Below are positions 35,518-44,982 of a stretch of 64,000 nucleotides of DNA, piece after piece (the stretch's first letter is position 1; the number at the start of each line of letters is the position of its first letter). The notes under the pieces were generated by a model. The model was not told the DNA's origin, did not search any database, and saw nothing but the letters and a program-made list of their open reading frames with translations. The position numbers were made by a program, and so were the translations under genes. The DNA is from Luteibacter sp. dw_328 (lineage in GTDB: Bacteria; Pseudomonadota; Gammaproteobacteria; Xanthomonadales; Rhodanobacteraceae). The DNA is taken from positions 558,001 to 622,000 of the forward strand of contig NZ_JAAVUW010000002.1 in NCBI RefSeq assembly GCF_018449605.1, written 5' to 3'.

Positions 35518-37659
35518 ATGGTTTCCCGCGATCGCCGTCGTTTCCTCCATGCCGCCGGGACCACGGTGGCGGCGTCACTGCTCGCCCAGGGTTTTCCTGC
35601 CTCCATCGCGCGCGCCTTGGCGACACCGCCGGACCGACGAACGGGCACGATCGCGGACGTGGCTCACGTGGTCATCCTCATGCAGGAGAACCGCTCGTTC
35701 GATCACTACTTCGGTAGTCTGCGTGGCGTACGTGGCTTCGCCGATCCCCGCGTGGTGGAACTGGCCAATGGCGATCCCATCTGGCGCCAGCCGGTCGCGA
35801 CGACGCATACGAAGTATTGGAAATCGCGTGGCGTGGCCGATGACGTGGCCTGGGTCTATCCCTTCCACCTGGATACGCACGCCAGCGGTGACCATCATGA
35901 AGGCACCGACCATGGCTGGAGCACCGGCCACGGCGCGTGGAATCTTGGCCGCAGCGACCGCTGGATCGAACAGAAGCAGGACGTACTGACAATGGCGCAT
36001 CTGCGCCGCGAGGACGCCGCGTTTCATTACGCCCTGGCGGATGCCTTCACGGTCTGCGATGCCTACCACGCGTCTGCTCTGGCCGACACGGCGATCAATC
36101 GCATCTACCTGTGGAGCGGCACCTCGGATCCGTCTGGCCGGCTTGGTCGCAAGTTGAACGGGCCGGGCAGTGAAGAGCGTCCCGATACCAACGGCTACAC
36201 ATGGACGACGTATCCGGAGCGGCTGGAAAAGGCCGGCGTGAGCTGGCGTGTTTACCAGGGCGGCACCGGCGAACCGGATTCCCCGTCCGACAACTACACC
36301 GACAACTCGCTCGAGTTCTTCGCGAAGTACCAGGTGAAAGAGGGCGCCGATCCGACCGGTTCGCTGGTACGCAATGGCGTATCGACGCATACGCTTCGGG
36401 AACTCCGCGAGGACGTGCGGCACGATCGCTTGCCGAAGGTGAGCTGGATCGTCGCGCCGTACAAATACAGCGAGCATCCGACCTCCTCCCCGGCGGATGG
36501 TGCGTTCTACATCCGCAGTGTTCTCGATGCCCTCACGGCGAACCCCAAGGTGTGGGGCCGCACCGTCCTGTTCCTCAACTACGACGAAAACGATGGCTTT
36601 TTCGATCACGTGGTTCCGCCGGCGCCGCCGTTGGAGAGCGGGCAGGGCGGCGAAGGCGTCGTTTCGGACGATCTGGTCGCGGGTCTTTCCGACGAGATCA
36701 TGGACCTCGATGCGCATCCGCGGATCGTCGCGCCTCTTGTGCCTGGCAGCGATCCCGGCGGCGAACAACCCGTGGGAGTCGGAAATCGCGTGCCGATGAT
36801 CGTGGTCTCACCCTGGACCCGTGGCGGCTGGGTGTGCTCGGAAACCTTCGACCACACCTCGGTACTGCGTTTCCTCGAGAAACGGTTCGGCGTCGACGAG
36901 CCCAACATCAGCACCTGGCGCCGATCGATCTGCGGCGACCTGACGAGTGCCTTCGATTTCGCAGGCACGGCCGACAACCACATGCCGACGATCGCCTTGC
37001 CCGAAGGCTCGCCTGGCAAGGCGCCGATCAACGTTCCCTCGTCGCAATCGATGCCCGCGCAGGAGCCCGGCGTGCGTCCGGCACGTGCGATCGGCTATGC
37101 GTGGACGGTCGAGCACCGCCTCCTCGGAGGCAGGAGCCGTATCGTCTTTGCCAACGCAGGAACGTCTGGCGCGGCATTCCTCGTTTACGACGGTCTGGAC
37201 CGGGAGGCCCCGCCGCGGCGCTACGCCGTCAGTGCTGGCGCCAGCATTGTCGACGAATGGAAGGTTGCGAGCGCCGGCGACGCATACAGCCGGCGTATCC
37301 ATGGCCCGAACGGTTATTTCGCCGCCATGCGCGGCTTTGCCGATGATGCGCTGGAGGCGAGCGTTCACGGCACGGCAGGGGCACGTGCTGTCGACGTGGT
37401 GTTGAGCAACCGGGGCGCGGCGCCCGTCGTCTGCTGCGTCGCCAATGCGTACAGCCGCGGCGAGCCCCGGGTCGTGACCCTCGCGACGGGCGCCAACCAG
37501 ACGCTCGCCCTGGACCTTGCATCCAGCGCGGGCTGGTATGACGTCACGATCACGGTGCCGAACGCGCCTCGCTACCTGCGGCGCTTCGCCGGGCACCACG
37601 AGGATGGCCGGCCGTCCACCAGCGATCCGGGCCCAGGCAAAGCTAACGATTCCCCGTAG
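35518..37659 (+). CDS. Phosphocholine-type phospholipase C, Tat-exported
   Basis: 713 residues. A twin-arginine signal (SRDRRRFLHAAGTTVAASLL) exports the folded enzyme. The phosphoesterase domain (about 40-470) carries HVVILMQENRSFDHYFGSLRG split here as ILMQENRSFDHYFG, then DTHASGDHHEGTDHGW, SWIVAPYKYSEHPTSSP, LNYDENDGFFDHVVPP and VSPWTRGGWVCSETFDHTS, all typical of bacterial PlcC/PlcN/PlcH. Two C-terminal DUF756 domains follow (about 500-700). It splits phosphatidylcholine and similar lipids to diacylglycerol and a phospho-alcohol. The TAG stop (37657-37659) is formed by the first bases of a REP element. Confidence 0.93.
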   Translation: MVSRDRRRFLHAAGTTVAASLLAQGFPASIARALATPPDRRTGTIADVAHVVILMQENRSFDHYFGSLRGVRGFADPRVVELANGDPIWRQPVATTHTKYWKSRGVADDVAWVYPFHLDTHASGDHHEGTDHGWSTGHGAWNLGRSDRWIEQKQDVLTMAHLRREDAAFHYALADAFTVCDAYHASALADTAINRIYLWSGTSDPSGRLGRKLNGPGSEERPDTNGYTWTTYPERLEKAGVSWRVYQGGTGEPDSPSDNYTDNSLEFFAKYQVKEGADPTGSLVRNGVSTHTLRELREDVRHDRLPKVSWIVAPYKYSEHPTSSPADGAFYIRSVLDALTANPKVWGRTVLFLNYDENDGFFDHVVPPAPPLESGQGGEGVVSDDLVAGLSDEIMDLDAHPRIVAPLVPGSDPGGEQPVGVGNRVPMIVVSPWTRGGWVCSETFDHTSVLRFLEKRFGVDEPNISTWRRSICGDLTSAFDFAGTADNHMPTIALPEGSPGKAPINVPSSQSMPAQEPGVRPARAIGYAWTVEHRLLGGRSRIVFANAGTSGAAFLVYDGLDREAPPRRYAVSAGASIVDEWKVASAGDAYSRRIHGPNGYFAAMRGFADDALEASVHGTAGARAVDVVLSNRGAAPVVCCVANAYSRGEPRVVTLATGANQTLALDLASSAGWYDVTITVPNAPRYLRRFAGHHEDGRPSTSDPGPGKANDSP

Positions 37660-37734
37660 GAGCCGATTCATCGGCGATCCCGCGGCAGCGGGCCAGGGTA
37701 AGGCGAGCACCCATCGCCGATGAATCGGCTCCTA
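37657..37734. repeat. Inverted pair of REP-like elements
   Basis: Perfect 21-base copies at 37657-37677 and, inverted, 37714-37734, with the CCCGCGGCAGCGGG spacer seen in the pair at 17075-17155. The left copy overlaps the phospholipase stop codon; the right copy ends about 55 bases before prmB. Confidence 0.88.
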
Positions 37735-37787
37735 CAGAAAGCGGGGCGGCTATACTCACGAGCCAGCCACACCGAAAGCCCCAGCCC

Positions 37788-38708
37788 GTGACCAGCGAAC
37801 TGTCCTCCATCATCGATTTCATCCGCTACGGCGCCAGCCGTTTCTCGGCCGCCGGCCTGACCTTCGGGCATAGCCACGACAATCCGATCGACGAAGCCAC
37901 GCACCTGGTCCTGGCCGCCCTGCACCTGCCGCCGGACCTGCCGCCGGCGTATGGCACGGGCAAACTGGTGTCCGATGAGCGTGAGAAGGTCCTCGCCCTG
38001 ATCGAGCGCCGTATTGCCGAGCGCGTGCCCGTGGCCTACCTGGTAGGCGAAACCTGGTTCGCCGGCCTGAAGTTCAAGAGCGACCGCCGCGCCCTCGTGC
38101 CGCGATCGCCCATTGCCGAGCTCATCGAAAGCCGTTTCACCCCGTGGCTGGACGACCGCCATGTGGAGCGCGCGCTCGACCTCTGCACAGGTTCGGGCTG
38201 TATCGGCATCGCCATGGCCGAGTACAACACCGACTGGCAGGTCGACCTGGTCGATGTCAGTGACGATGCGTTGTCGCTCGCCAACGAGAACATCTCCTAC
38301 CAGCACGCCGAAGACCGCGTGCGGGCGATCAAGTCGGATCTCTTCGAAGGCGTGAAGGGCGAGGTCTACGACCTCATCGTCTCCAATCCGCCGTACGTCA
38401 CCAATGACGAATACGCCGCCATGCCGGCCGAATATAGCCATGAACCGGTCCTCGGCCTGACATCCGGCGATGATGGACTGGACATCACGCTGCGCATCCT
38501 CGATGAAGCCGCCGACCATCTCAGCGAAGATGGCCTGCTGATCGTCGAAGTGGGTGACAGCGAGCATGCACTGGTCGCGCTGCTGCCGCGTTTGCCCTTC
38601 GTCTGGCTGGAGTTCAAGGTCGGCCAGATGGGCATCTTCGCGCTGGAGCGCCGCGACCTGCTCGAGCATGCCGCTGATATCGCCGCTGCGCGTGCCGCGA
38701 GAAACTAA
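37788..38708 (+). CDS. prmB: Ribosomal protein uL3 N5-glutamine methyltransferase
   Basis: 306 residues, GTG start at 37788. SAM-dependent class I methyltransferase of the HemK/PrmB group: RVPVAYLVGETWFAGLKF, PRSPIAELIE, LDLCTGSGCIGIA (SAM site), and the catalytic NPPY in DLIVSNPPYVTNDEY. The PRSP block and N-terminal region mark PrmB (glutamine in ribosomal protein L3) rather than PrmC. It lies 18 bases before aroC, the common proteobacterial arrangement. Confidence 0.93.
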   Translation: MTSELSSIIDFIRYGASRFSAAGLTFGHSHDNPIDEATHLVLAALHLPPDLPPAYGTGKLVSDEREKVLALIERRIAERVPVAYLVGETWFAGLKFKSDRRALVPRSPIAELIESRFTPWLDDRHVERALDLCTGSGCIGIAMAEYNTDWQVDLVDVSDDALSLANENISYQHAEDRVRAIKSDLFEGVKGEVYDLIVSNPPYVTNDEYAAMPAEYSHEPVLGLTSGDDGLDITLRILDEAADHLSEDGLLIVEVGDSEHALVALLPRLPFVWLEFKVGQMGIFALERRDLLEHAADIAAARAARN

Positions 38709-38726
38709 ACCCCTATCGGAAGCACC

Positions 38727-39842
38727 GTGTCCTCCAATACGTTCGGCAAGCTCCTCTCCGTCACCACGTTCGGCGAAAGCCATGGCCCGGCGATCGGGTG
38801 CGTGATCGACGGCTGTCCTCCCGGCCTCGCGCTCGATGCCGGTGAGTTCCGCGCCGACCTCGAGCGCCGTGCTACCGGGCGCTCGCGACATACTTCGCAG
38901 CGCCGTGAGGCGGACGACATCGAGATCCTTTCGGGGGTCTACGAGGGTGTCACCACCGGTACGCCGATCGCCTTGCTCATCCGCAATACGGATGCCCGCA
39001 GCAAGGATTACGGCAACATCCTCGATACCTTCCGCCCCGGCCACGCCGACTACACCTACTGGCAGAAGTACGGCGTGCGGGACCCCCGCGGCGGTGGCCG
39101 GTCCTCGGCACGCGAGACCACCATGCGCGTCGCCGCCGGTGTGGTGGCCAAGAAATGGCTGGCCGAACGTTACGGCGTGACCGTTCGCGGCCATGTCTCC
39201 CAGATCGGCGACGTCGTGCCTCGCGGCTTCGACGAGGCAGCTATCGAGACCAGCCCGTTCTTCTGGCCTGACGCCGCGCAGATTCCCGAACTCGAGTCCT
39301 ATATGGACGCCTTGCGCAAGTCGGGCGATTCCGTCGGTGCGCGAGTCACTGTCATCGCGGACAACGTGCCGGCCGGCTGGGGCGAGCCCATCTACGGCAA
39401 GCTCGACGGCGAACTCGCCGCCGCCATGATGTCGATCAACGCGGTCAAGGGCGTGGAGATCGGCGACGGCTTTGCCGCCGTGGCCCAGCGCGGCAGCCAG
39501 CACCGCGACGAGATGACCGCCGATGGGTTCCTCTCCAACCACGCGGGCGGCATCCTCGGTGGCATCGCTTCGGGTCAGCCCGTGGTGGTCTCCATGGCGT
39601 TCAAGCCGACCTCCAGCATCCTGATTCCCGGCCGCAGCGTGGACCGGGCAGGGGAGCCGACCGAGGTCGTCACCAAGGGCCGCCACGATCCCTGCGTGGG
39701 TATCCGCGCCGTGCCCATCGCCGAAGCCATGCTGGCCCTTGTGCTGATGGACCAGGCCCTGCGCCATCGCGCCCAGTGCGGCGATGTGGGCGCGGTACCG
39801 CCGCGGATTCCCGGCACGCTGCAGGGGACATCGCATGACTAA
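38727..39842 (+). CDS. aroC: Chorismate synthase
   Basis: 371 residues, GTG start. Converts 5-enolpyruvylshikimate-3-phosphate to chorismate with reduced FMN. Signature blocks are all present: [67 protein letters not shown] and [10 protein letters not shown] plus [18 protein letters not shown] (each shown at or under the recognisable core, e.g. [26 protein letters not shown]). Its 3' end overlaps the next gene by eight bases. Confidence 0.96.
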   Translation: MSSNTFGKLLSVTTFGESHGPAIGCVIDGCPPGLALDAGEFRADLERRATGRSRHTSQRREADDIEILSGVYEGVTTGTPIALLIRNTDARSKDYGNILDTFRPGHADYTYWQKYGVRDPRGGGRSSARETTMRVAAGVVAKKWLAERYGVTVRGHVSQIGDVVPRGFDEAAIETSPFFWPDAAQIPELESYMDALRKSGDSVGARVTVIADNVPAGWGEPIYGKLDGELAAAMMSINAVKGVEIGDGFAAVAQRGSQHRDEMTADGFLSNHAGGILGGIASGQPVVVSMAFKPTSSILIPGRSVDRAGEPTEVVTKGRHDPCVGIRAVPIAEAMLALVLMDQALRHRAQCGDVGAVPPRIPGTLQGTSHD

Positions 39843-40833
39843 GCCGAAGGTCTGGATATCCCGGCCGTTCTTCCCCGACATCATCGATCGCCTGCGTGAT
39901 CATTTCTACGTGCACGCCGAGGCCGAAGAACGCGCGTTCTCCCCGGCTGAACTGGCCGAGCGGCTCGCCGATAGCGACGCCGCCATCGTCGGCCTCGCCG
40001 ACAAGATCGACGGCAAGGTGCTCGAAGGCGCGCCGAAGCTACGCTTCGTGGCCAACCTGGGCGTGGGCTACAACAACCTCGATATCGATGCCCTGACCCG
40101 GCGTGGCGTCGGTGCGTCGAACACGCCCGATGTCCTCAACGAAACCGTGGCCGACTACGCCTGGGCGCTGATGCTTGCCGCCGCCCGCCGCGTCGGTGAG
40201 GCCGAACGTTGGCTTCGCGACGGCCAGTGGCACGGCTCGCGTTTCGAGGGCTGGCTGGGCGCGGATGTGCACGGCAAGACCATCGGCATCCTCGGCATGG
40301 GCCGGATCGGCCAGGCCATTGCCCGTCGTGCGGCCGGATTCCGGGCGCCGGTCATTTATCACAACCGGTCGCGGCTCGATGCCGCGCTCGAGCGCGAATG
40401 CGCGGCGACCTACGTCGACAAGGCCAGCCTGCTGGCCCGGTCCGACCATCTGATCCTGGTCCTGCCGTACACGCCGGAAAACCGCCATGCCATCGGCGAG
40501 GCCGAGCTGAAGGCCATGAAGCCGACCGCGGTTCTGGTGAATATCGCCCGCGGTGGCATCGTCGACGATGCCGCGCTGGCCCGAGCCCTGGCCGCCGGCA
40601 CCATCGCCTCGGCGGGGGTCGATGTGTTCGAAGGCGAGCCTTCGGTACACCCCGATCTGCTGAAAATCGAAAATATCGTGCTCAGTCCGCACATCGCCAG
40701 CGCAAGTCGCGACACACGTCGCGATATGGCGGCGCTGGCTGTGGACAATGTGCTGGCGGCGTTCGGACATGGTCCTCACGCCGGCCGGCCACCCACGATC
40801 ATCAATCCGGGTGTGCTGGCCGACGCCAGCTGA
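39835..40833 (+). CDS. D-2-hydroxyacid dehydrogenase (GhrB-like)
   Basis: 332 residues from ATG 39835 ([15 protein letters not shown]), which overlaps the end of aroC. NAD(P) binding [15 protein letters not shown], arginine in [14 protein letters not shown], glutamate in [13 protein letters not shown] and histidine in LSPHIASAS give the Arg-Glu-His catalytic triad of the family. [17 protein letters not shown] and [14 protein letters not shown] are typical of glyoxylate/hydroxypyruvate reductases. Substrate cannot be fixed from the sequence; alternatives are erythronate-4-phosphate-type or other D-isomer dehydrogenases. Confidence 0.88.
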   Translation: MTKPKVWISRPFFPDIIDRLRDHFYVHAEAEERAFSPAELAERLADSDAAIVGLADKIDGKVLEGAPKLRFVANLGVGYNNLDIDALTRRGVGASNTPDVLNETVADYAWALMLAAARRVGEAERWLRDGQWHGSRFEGWLGADVHGKTIGILGMGRIGQAIARRAAGFRAPVIYHNRSRLDAALERECAATYVDKASLLARSDHLILVLPYTPENRHAIGEAELKAMKPTAVLVNIARGGIVDDAALARALAAGTIASAGVDVFEGEPSVHPDLLKIENIVLSPHIASASRDTRRDMAALAVDNVLAAFGHGPHAGRPPTIINPGVLADAS

Positions 40834-40864
40834 CCTGTTCCTCCACGCCCTGACGAAAGCGAAA

Positions 40865-41893
40865 ATGAGCAAGAAGACGAGTTACAAGGTGGCCATGGTG
40901 GGTGCGACCGGCGCAGTCGGCGAAACCCTCCTTTCGATCCTCGCCGAACGGGACTTCCCGGTTAGCGAACTGGTTCCCCTGGCGAGCGAGCGCTCGGCGG
41001 GCGGTACGGTCGACTTCGCCGGAAAACCTTACGTCGTCCAGGATCTCGCCAAATACGACTTCGAGGGCGTGGATATCGCCTTCTTCTCGGCCGGCGGTTC
41101 GGTGAGTCGCGAGCACGCGCCGCGTGCCGCCGCTGCCGGTGCCGTCGTGATCGATAACACCTCCGAGTTCCGCTACCAGGACGACATCCCCCTGGTGGTC
41201 GCCGAGGTGAACCCGCACGCGATCGTCGATTACACGGTGCGCGGCATCATCGCCAATCCGAACTGCTCGACCATGGGCATGCTGGTGGCGCTGGCCCCCA
41301 TCCACCGCGAGGTGGGCATCGAGCGAATCAACGTCGCCACCTACCAGTCGGTGTCCGGCGCAGGTCGTAGCGGTCTCGAGGAGCTCGGCAAGCAGACCGC
41401 CCAGATGCTCAACTTCCAGCCGGTCGAAAGCGCGAAATTTCCGGCGCAGATCGCTTTCAACGTCATCCCGCAGATCGACGACTTCCAGCCTAACGGCTAT
41501 ACCAAGGAAGAAATGAAGATGGTCTGGGAGACCCGGAAGATCCTCGAGGATCCAACGATCCAGGTGAACCCGACGGCTGTCCGCGTACCGGTGTTCTACG
41601 GTCACGCGGAAGCGGTGCACATCGAGACCCGCGAGAAAATCACGGCCGAACGCGCCCGCGAACTGCTCGAGAAGGCGCCGGGCGTGGTCGTGAAGGACGA
41701 GCGGAAGCCCGGCGGTTACCCGACCCCTGTCGGCGATGCCGCCGGCCAGGATCCGGTCTACGTCGGCCGCATCCGCGAAGACATTTCCCATGAGCGCGGC
41801 CTCGACCTCTGGGTCGTGGCCGACAACATCCGCAAGGGTGCGGCACTCAACGCCGTGCAGATCGCGGAGATCCTGATCGAGGACTATCTGTAA
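40865..41893 (+). CDS. asd: Aspartate-semialdehyde dehydrogenase
   Basis: 342 residues. NADPH binding MVGATGAVGETLLSIL, then FFSAGGSVSREHAP, the catalytic cysteine in IANPNCSTMGMLVALAP, and SVSGAGRSGLEELGKQ; histidine in RVPVFYGHAEAVHIE. Reduces aspartyl phosphate to aspartate semialdehyde for lysine, threonine, methionine and diaminopimelate. Start at 40865 (MSKKTSYKVAMVG). The stop codon shares one base with the start of the following small gene. Confidence 0.95.
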   Translation: MSKKTSYKVAMVGATGAVGETLLSILAERDFPVSELVPLASERSAGGTVDFAGKPYVVQDLAKYDFEGVDIAFFSAGGSVSREHAPRAAAAGAVVIDNTSEFRYQDDIPLVVAEVNPHAIVDYTVRGIIANPNCSTMGMLVALAPIHREVGIERINVATYQSVSGAGRSGLEELGKQTAQMLNFQPVESAKFPAQIAFNVIPQIDDFQPNGYTKEEMKMVWETRKILEDPTIQVNPTAVRVPVFYGHAEAVHIETREKITAERARELLEKAPGVVVKDERKPGGYPTPVGDAAGQDPVYVGRIREDISHERGLDLWVVADNIRKGAALNAVQIAEILIEDYL

Positions 41894-42183
41894 TGACCCA
41901 TCGCGCCGCCATCGCCTGCCTGCTCGTCGTGTCCTCGCCCCTGGCGATCGCCGCCCAGCAAACCCAGACGAAGGCGGCGCAGGCCGACCCGGCCGCCGCC
42001 ACCCGCGCCAGGGTGACGGCGGTGCACGGGGAGGTGCAGGCCGAGGACACCAACGTGCGGCAGCTCAAGGCACGCGTCGATGCGCTGGAGTCGGATACAC
42101 AAGCCGCAAGCCGCCAGCTGGACGATCGGGACCGGAAAATCGCCGAACTCGAGCGTCAGCTGGACGCCCAGCGCAAGCCATAA
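41893..42183 (+). CDS. Small exported coiled-coil protein, function unknown
   Basis: 96 residues: signal peptide MTHRAAIACLLVVSSPLAIA, then about 70 residues of heptad-rich helix (NVRQLKARVDALESDTQAAS, DRKIAELERQLDAQ). Overlap TAATG with asd shows translational coupling. Sits directly before fimV. I do not recognise a family; it may be a small periplasmic helical protein similar to the coiled-coil part of FimV or LytB-like peptidoglycan factors. Confidence 0.65.
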   Translation: MTHRAAIACLLVVSSPLAIAAQQTQTKAAQADPAAATRARVTAVHGEVQAEDTNVRQLKARVDALESDTQAASRQLDDRDRKIAELERQLDAQRKP

Positions 42184-42353
42184 CATGTAAGGGGGGCGTG
42201 TACGGGCCTCGTGAACGACAGCAACGTTGTCGTGTAACTGCCCGTAGTCGCTATTGTTAGTTGTTGCTGGGGTGCACTACAGTGGCGCCTTCGCGGCCGA
42301 CCGCCCGAAAGAGGCGTGCCGTCAGCATGGTATTAGTTCGGGGGAAGCGAGTG
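42184..42353. other. Leader region of fimV
   Basis: 170 bases. A GGGGGAAG sequence just upstream of the fimV start is a strong ribosome binding site. The inverted repeat CGACAGCAACGTTGTCG (42215-42231) can form a hairpin and may end the asd transcript or regulate fimV; no T-run is present. Confidence 0.4.
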
Positions 42354-44792
42354 ATGAACCGTACGTTGAAGCTGTCGATCATGCTGGCGCTTGCCACGGG
42401 GGGCGGACATGCCCTGGCGCAGGACCTGGGCGCTGTCCAGGTGCGCTCGACCATGGACCAGCCGCTGGTAGCGGAAATTCCACTGACTGGGGTGTCGGCC
42501 AAGGCCGATAACATCCATGTCGCCCTCGCCTCGGAAGAGGCGTTCTCGCGTGCGGGTCTGAACCGCAGTGGTCTGCCTGTGGCGCTTAGCTTCGCGGTGG
42601 GCAAGAACGCCAGTGGCCAGCCGGTCATCAAGGTGACCAGTAGCGCGCCGATACGCGATACCTATCTCGACTTCCTCGTCGAGGTCTCGACCGACGGCAA
42701 CAAGGTCGTCCGCGAGATCACGATGCTGCTCGACCCGCCGGGCACGCCGGCATCGACGGCCGGCGCCACGGCCAGCACGCCTGCGGCCAAGCCGTCGCGG
42801 ACGTCGGAGGTGCCCTCTCGCGTGCCTGCGCGCAGCGAGTCGCGGGCTTCGCGTAGCGAAGCGACCCCGGCGGCGCCCCGCGCCGCCGCCGCTCCCTCGG
42901 GCGCCAGCGATGGCTCGGTCACGGTTCAACGTGGCCAGAACCTCTCGACGATCGCTCGCGATCACACCAGTGGCGCCGACATCAACCAGGTCCTGCTGGC
43001 GCTGCACAAGGCCAATCCGGACGCCTTCTTCCGGGACAATATCAACGCGCTGAAAACCGGTGCGGTATTGCGCATCCCTTCCACCGACGACATCCAGGCC
43101 CAGTCGGCCGCGGCTGCTCTGGCGGAAGTACGCCGCCAGAACGAGGCATGGCGCTCGGGCACGGCGCGTTCGCCCTCGGTGGTTGCCGACGCAGCCTCCA
43201 CCGGCGCAGCACAGGGCCCGGCCAAGGCCGCTGCTCCCGCCAACGATCGCCTGGCCATCGTCCCCTCGAAGGAGGGCGGCGACGCCGCTTCCACCCGAGC
43301 CGGTACGAAGGACGGCAAGGGCGACGCCCAGGTCGCCGGCCTGAAGCAGGAACTGACGACCTCGCAGGAGTCCGTCGCCTCGCTCAAGCAGCAGGGCGCC
43401 GAGCTGAAGTCGCGCATTGGCGACCTCGAAGAGATCAACACGAAGAACCAGCGCCTGATCAGCCTGAAGGACTCGGAAATTGCCGAGCTCCAGCGCAAGC
43501 TGGCTGAAACGCGCAAGGCCGCGGGGCAGCCCGCACCGGCCGCCACGGCGGCTGCGCCGGCTCAGGAAGCAGCGGCTGCCGCGCCTGCCGCCACGCCGGC
43601 AGCAGCTTCGACGGCTGCTTCGACGGCCGCCACCGTGCCTGCGCATGCGGCCACGGTGGCCGCTCCCGCTGTCGTCACGACGCCGGTCCAGGCACCCGCC
43701 GCGGCGTCGCCGGCTCCGGCCGCCAAGCCCCCCGTGCATAAGTTCAGCCCGGCGCCGGTCGTGGAAGACGATCCCTGGTATCTGCAGACCTGGGCTTGGG
43801 GCGGCGGCGCGATCGTCATCCTCCTGCTTCTGGTGGCAGCCGTGTTCGGCCGGAAGAAGCCCTCGGCCGTGGCCGGACCCGCCTCGGCCTCGCTGGCCGA
43901 TCGTTTCGCGCGTGAACCGAACTTCGACACCTTCGGCCACAACGATGCGATGGACCAGGACCAGCGCGAGATCCTGGACGCGCTGGCCGAGCACCCGGAC
44001 GATATCGGCCTGCACCTGGAGCTGGTGAGCCTGTACTACGGTCGCCGCGACGTCGAACATTTCGAAGCCGCTGCCGAGGCGATGTTCGCCCACGTCGCGG
44101 ATCCCGAGCAGCCGGAATGGCGCGAAGTGGTGACGATGGGCGAAGACCTCGCTCCCACCCATCCGCTGTTCGGTGGCGTGCCGGTCGACGAGATCGACGA
44201 GCCGTACGACCATTACGAACCCGGTCACGTGCATTCCGCCGATGAGGCCGCTGCGCTGGAGCAGTTCGATCTGGGCACGTACGTCACCGGTGCGGACGAG
44301 GAAGATCGTCCCGCCGTGCAGGCGCCGCAGAAGCACAGCGAATACCACTTCAACTTCGACCTGACGCCGGTGCAGCGCGCCGAGGCCGATCGCCGCCCCA
44401 ACGCACCGGACGTCTTTGACGTCGATGCACCGGACTCCCTCTACACCGAGGTGCCGGCACACGGTTCGACCGACCACGGTTTGAACGAGCCGGTTCCGGT
44501 GAGCGACGATCGTGCGTCCTGGTCGTTCAACGAAGAGACCGAAGCGGCTGCTACATCCGCCCACGACCTCCCGCGTTTCGACGAGCCGAACTTCCCGGAC
44601 GAAGAGCCGATCGCCGATCACAATCCGGAAAGCTTCAGCGATGACCCGGTCGACACCAAACTCGACCTGGCCCGCGCCTATCTCGACATGGGCGACGCCG
44701 AAGGCGCACGCCTCATGCTCGACGAGGTGCTGTCCGAAGGCACGCAGATGCAGAAAGACACCGCCAAGCGGATCCTCAACGACATCGTCTGA
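42354..44792 (+). CDS. fimV: FimV family pilus-assembly / polar hub protein
   Basis: 812 residues. Signal peptide MNRTLKLSIMLALATGGGHALA, a FimV N-terminal domain (DLGAVQVRSTMDQPLVAEIP, then PIRDTYLDFLVEV), a LysM peptidoglycan-binding motif (VTVQRGQNLSTIARDHTSG, ending GAVLRIP), a coiled coil (SLKQQGAELKSRIGDLEEIN), an Ala/Pro-rich linker, one membrane helix (WAWGGGAIVILLLLVAAVFG) and a highly acidic cytoplasmic part ending in the FimV C-terminal domain (KLDLARAYLDMGDAEGARLM). FimV organises type IV pili, secretion and polar signalling in Pseudomonas. Start at 42354 supported by the Shine-Dalgarno sequence. Confidence 0.92.
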   Translation: MNRTLKLSIMLALATGGGHALAQDLGAVQVRSTMDQPLVAEIPLTGVSAKADNIHVALASEEAFSRAGLNRSGLPVALSFAVGKNASGQPVIKVTSSAPIRDTYLDFLVEVSTDGNKVVREITMLLDPPGTPASTAGATASTPAAKPSRTSEVPSRVPARSESRASRSEATPAAPRAAAAPSGASDGSVTVQRGQNLSTIARDHTSGADINQVLLALHKANPDAFFRDNINALKTGAVLRIPSTDDIQAQSAAAALAEVRRQNEAWRSGTARSPSVVADAASTGAAQGPAKAAAPANDRLAIVPSKEGGDAASTRAGTKDGKGDAQVAGLKQELTTSQESVASLKQQGAELKSRIGDLEEINTKNQRLISLKDSEIAELQRKLAETRKAAGQPAPAATAAAPAQEAAAAAPAATPAAASTAASTAATVPAHAATVAAPAVVTTPVQAPAAASPAPAAKPPVHKFSPAPVVEDDPWYLQTWAWGGGAIVILLLLVAAVFGRKKPSAVAGPASASLADRFAREPNFDTFGHNDAMDQDQREILDALAEHPDDIGLHLELVSLYYGRRDVEHFEAAAEAMFAHVADPEQPEWREVVTMGEDLAPTHPLFGGVPVDEIDEPYDHYEPGHVHSADEAAALEQFDLGTYVTGADEEDRPAVQAPQKHSEYHFNFDLTPVQRAEADRRPNAPDVFDVDAPDSLYTEVPAHGSTDHGLNEPVPVSDDRASWSFNEETEAAATSAHDLPRFDEPNFPDEEPIADHNPESFSDDPVDTKLDLARAYLDMGDAEGARLMLDEVLSEGTQMQKDTAKRILNDIV

Positions 44793-44826
44793 CGATCGCC
44801 CTGCTGACTACCTGCATGCCTCTATG

Positions 44827-44876
44827 TAGGAGCCGATTCATCGGCGATGCCCTTGTAGGAGCCGATTCATCGGCGA
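44827..44876 (+). repeat. Two REP-like elements in direct orientation
   Basis: Copies at 44827-44847 and 44856-44876, both on the plus strand and only eight bases apart, unlike the inverted pairs elsewhere. Confidence 0.88.
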
Positions 44877-44884
44877 GCTCTGAA

Positions 44885-44913
44885 CAGAAGCCCCGGCCAC
44901 CCCGGGGCTTCTG
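44885..44913. terminator. Strong hairpin after fimV
   Basis: CAGAAGCCCCGG-CCACC-CCGGGGCTTCTG, a 12-bp stem immediately before truA; no long T-run, but the stability suggests a terminator separating fimV from the truA-trp genes. Confidence 0.65.
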
Positions 44914-44982
44914 CATGTGTGGGCCGGCTATGCCGGCGATGGGGTGCTACCCTTTACCGTTTCCACCGTACCGAACCGCCCC

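Noticed and set aside
37668-39884. 738-residue open frame antisense to prmB and aroC
   Set aside because: Shadow of two well-supported enzymes on the other strand; it also runs across a REP pair and intergenic DNA.
42333-44621. 762-residue open frame antisense to fimV
   Set aside because: It mirrors fimV, whose domains are clear; the antisense product is arginine/glycine-rich without any domain. Long antisense frames are common in high-GC DNA.
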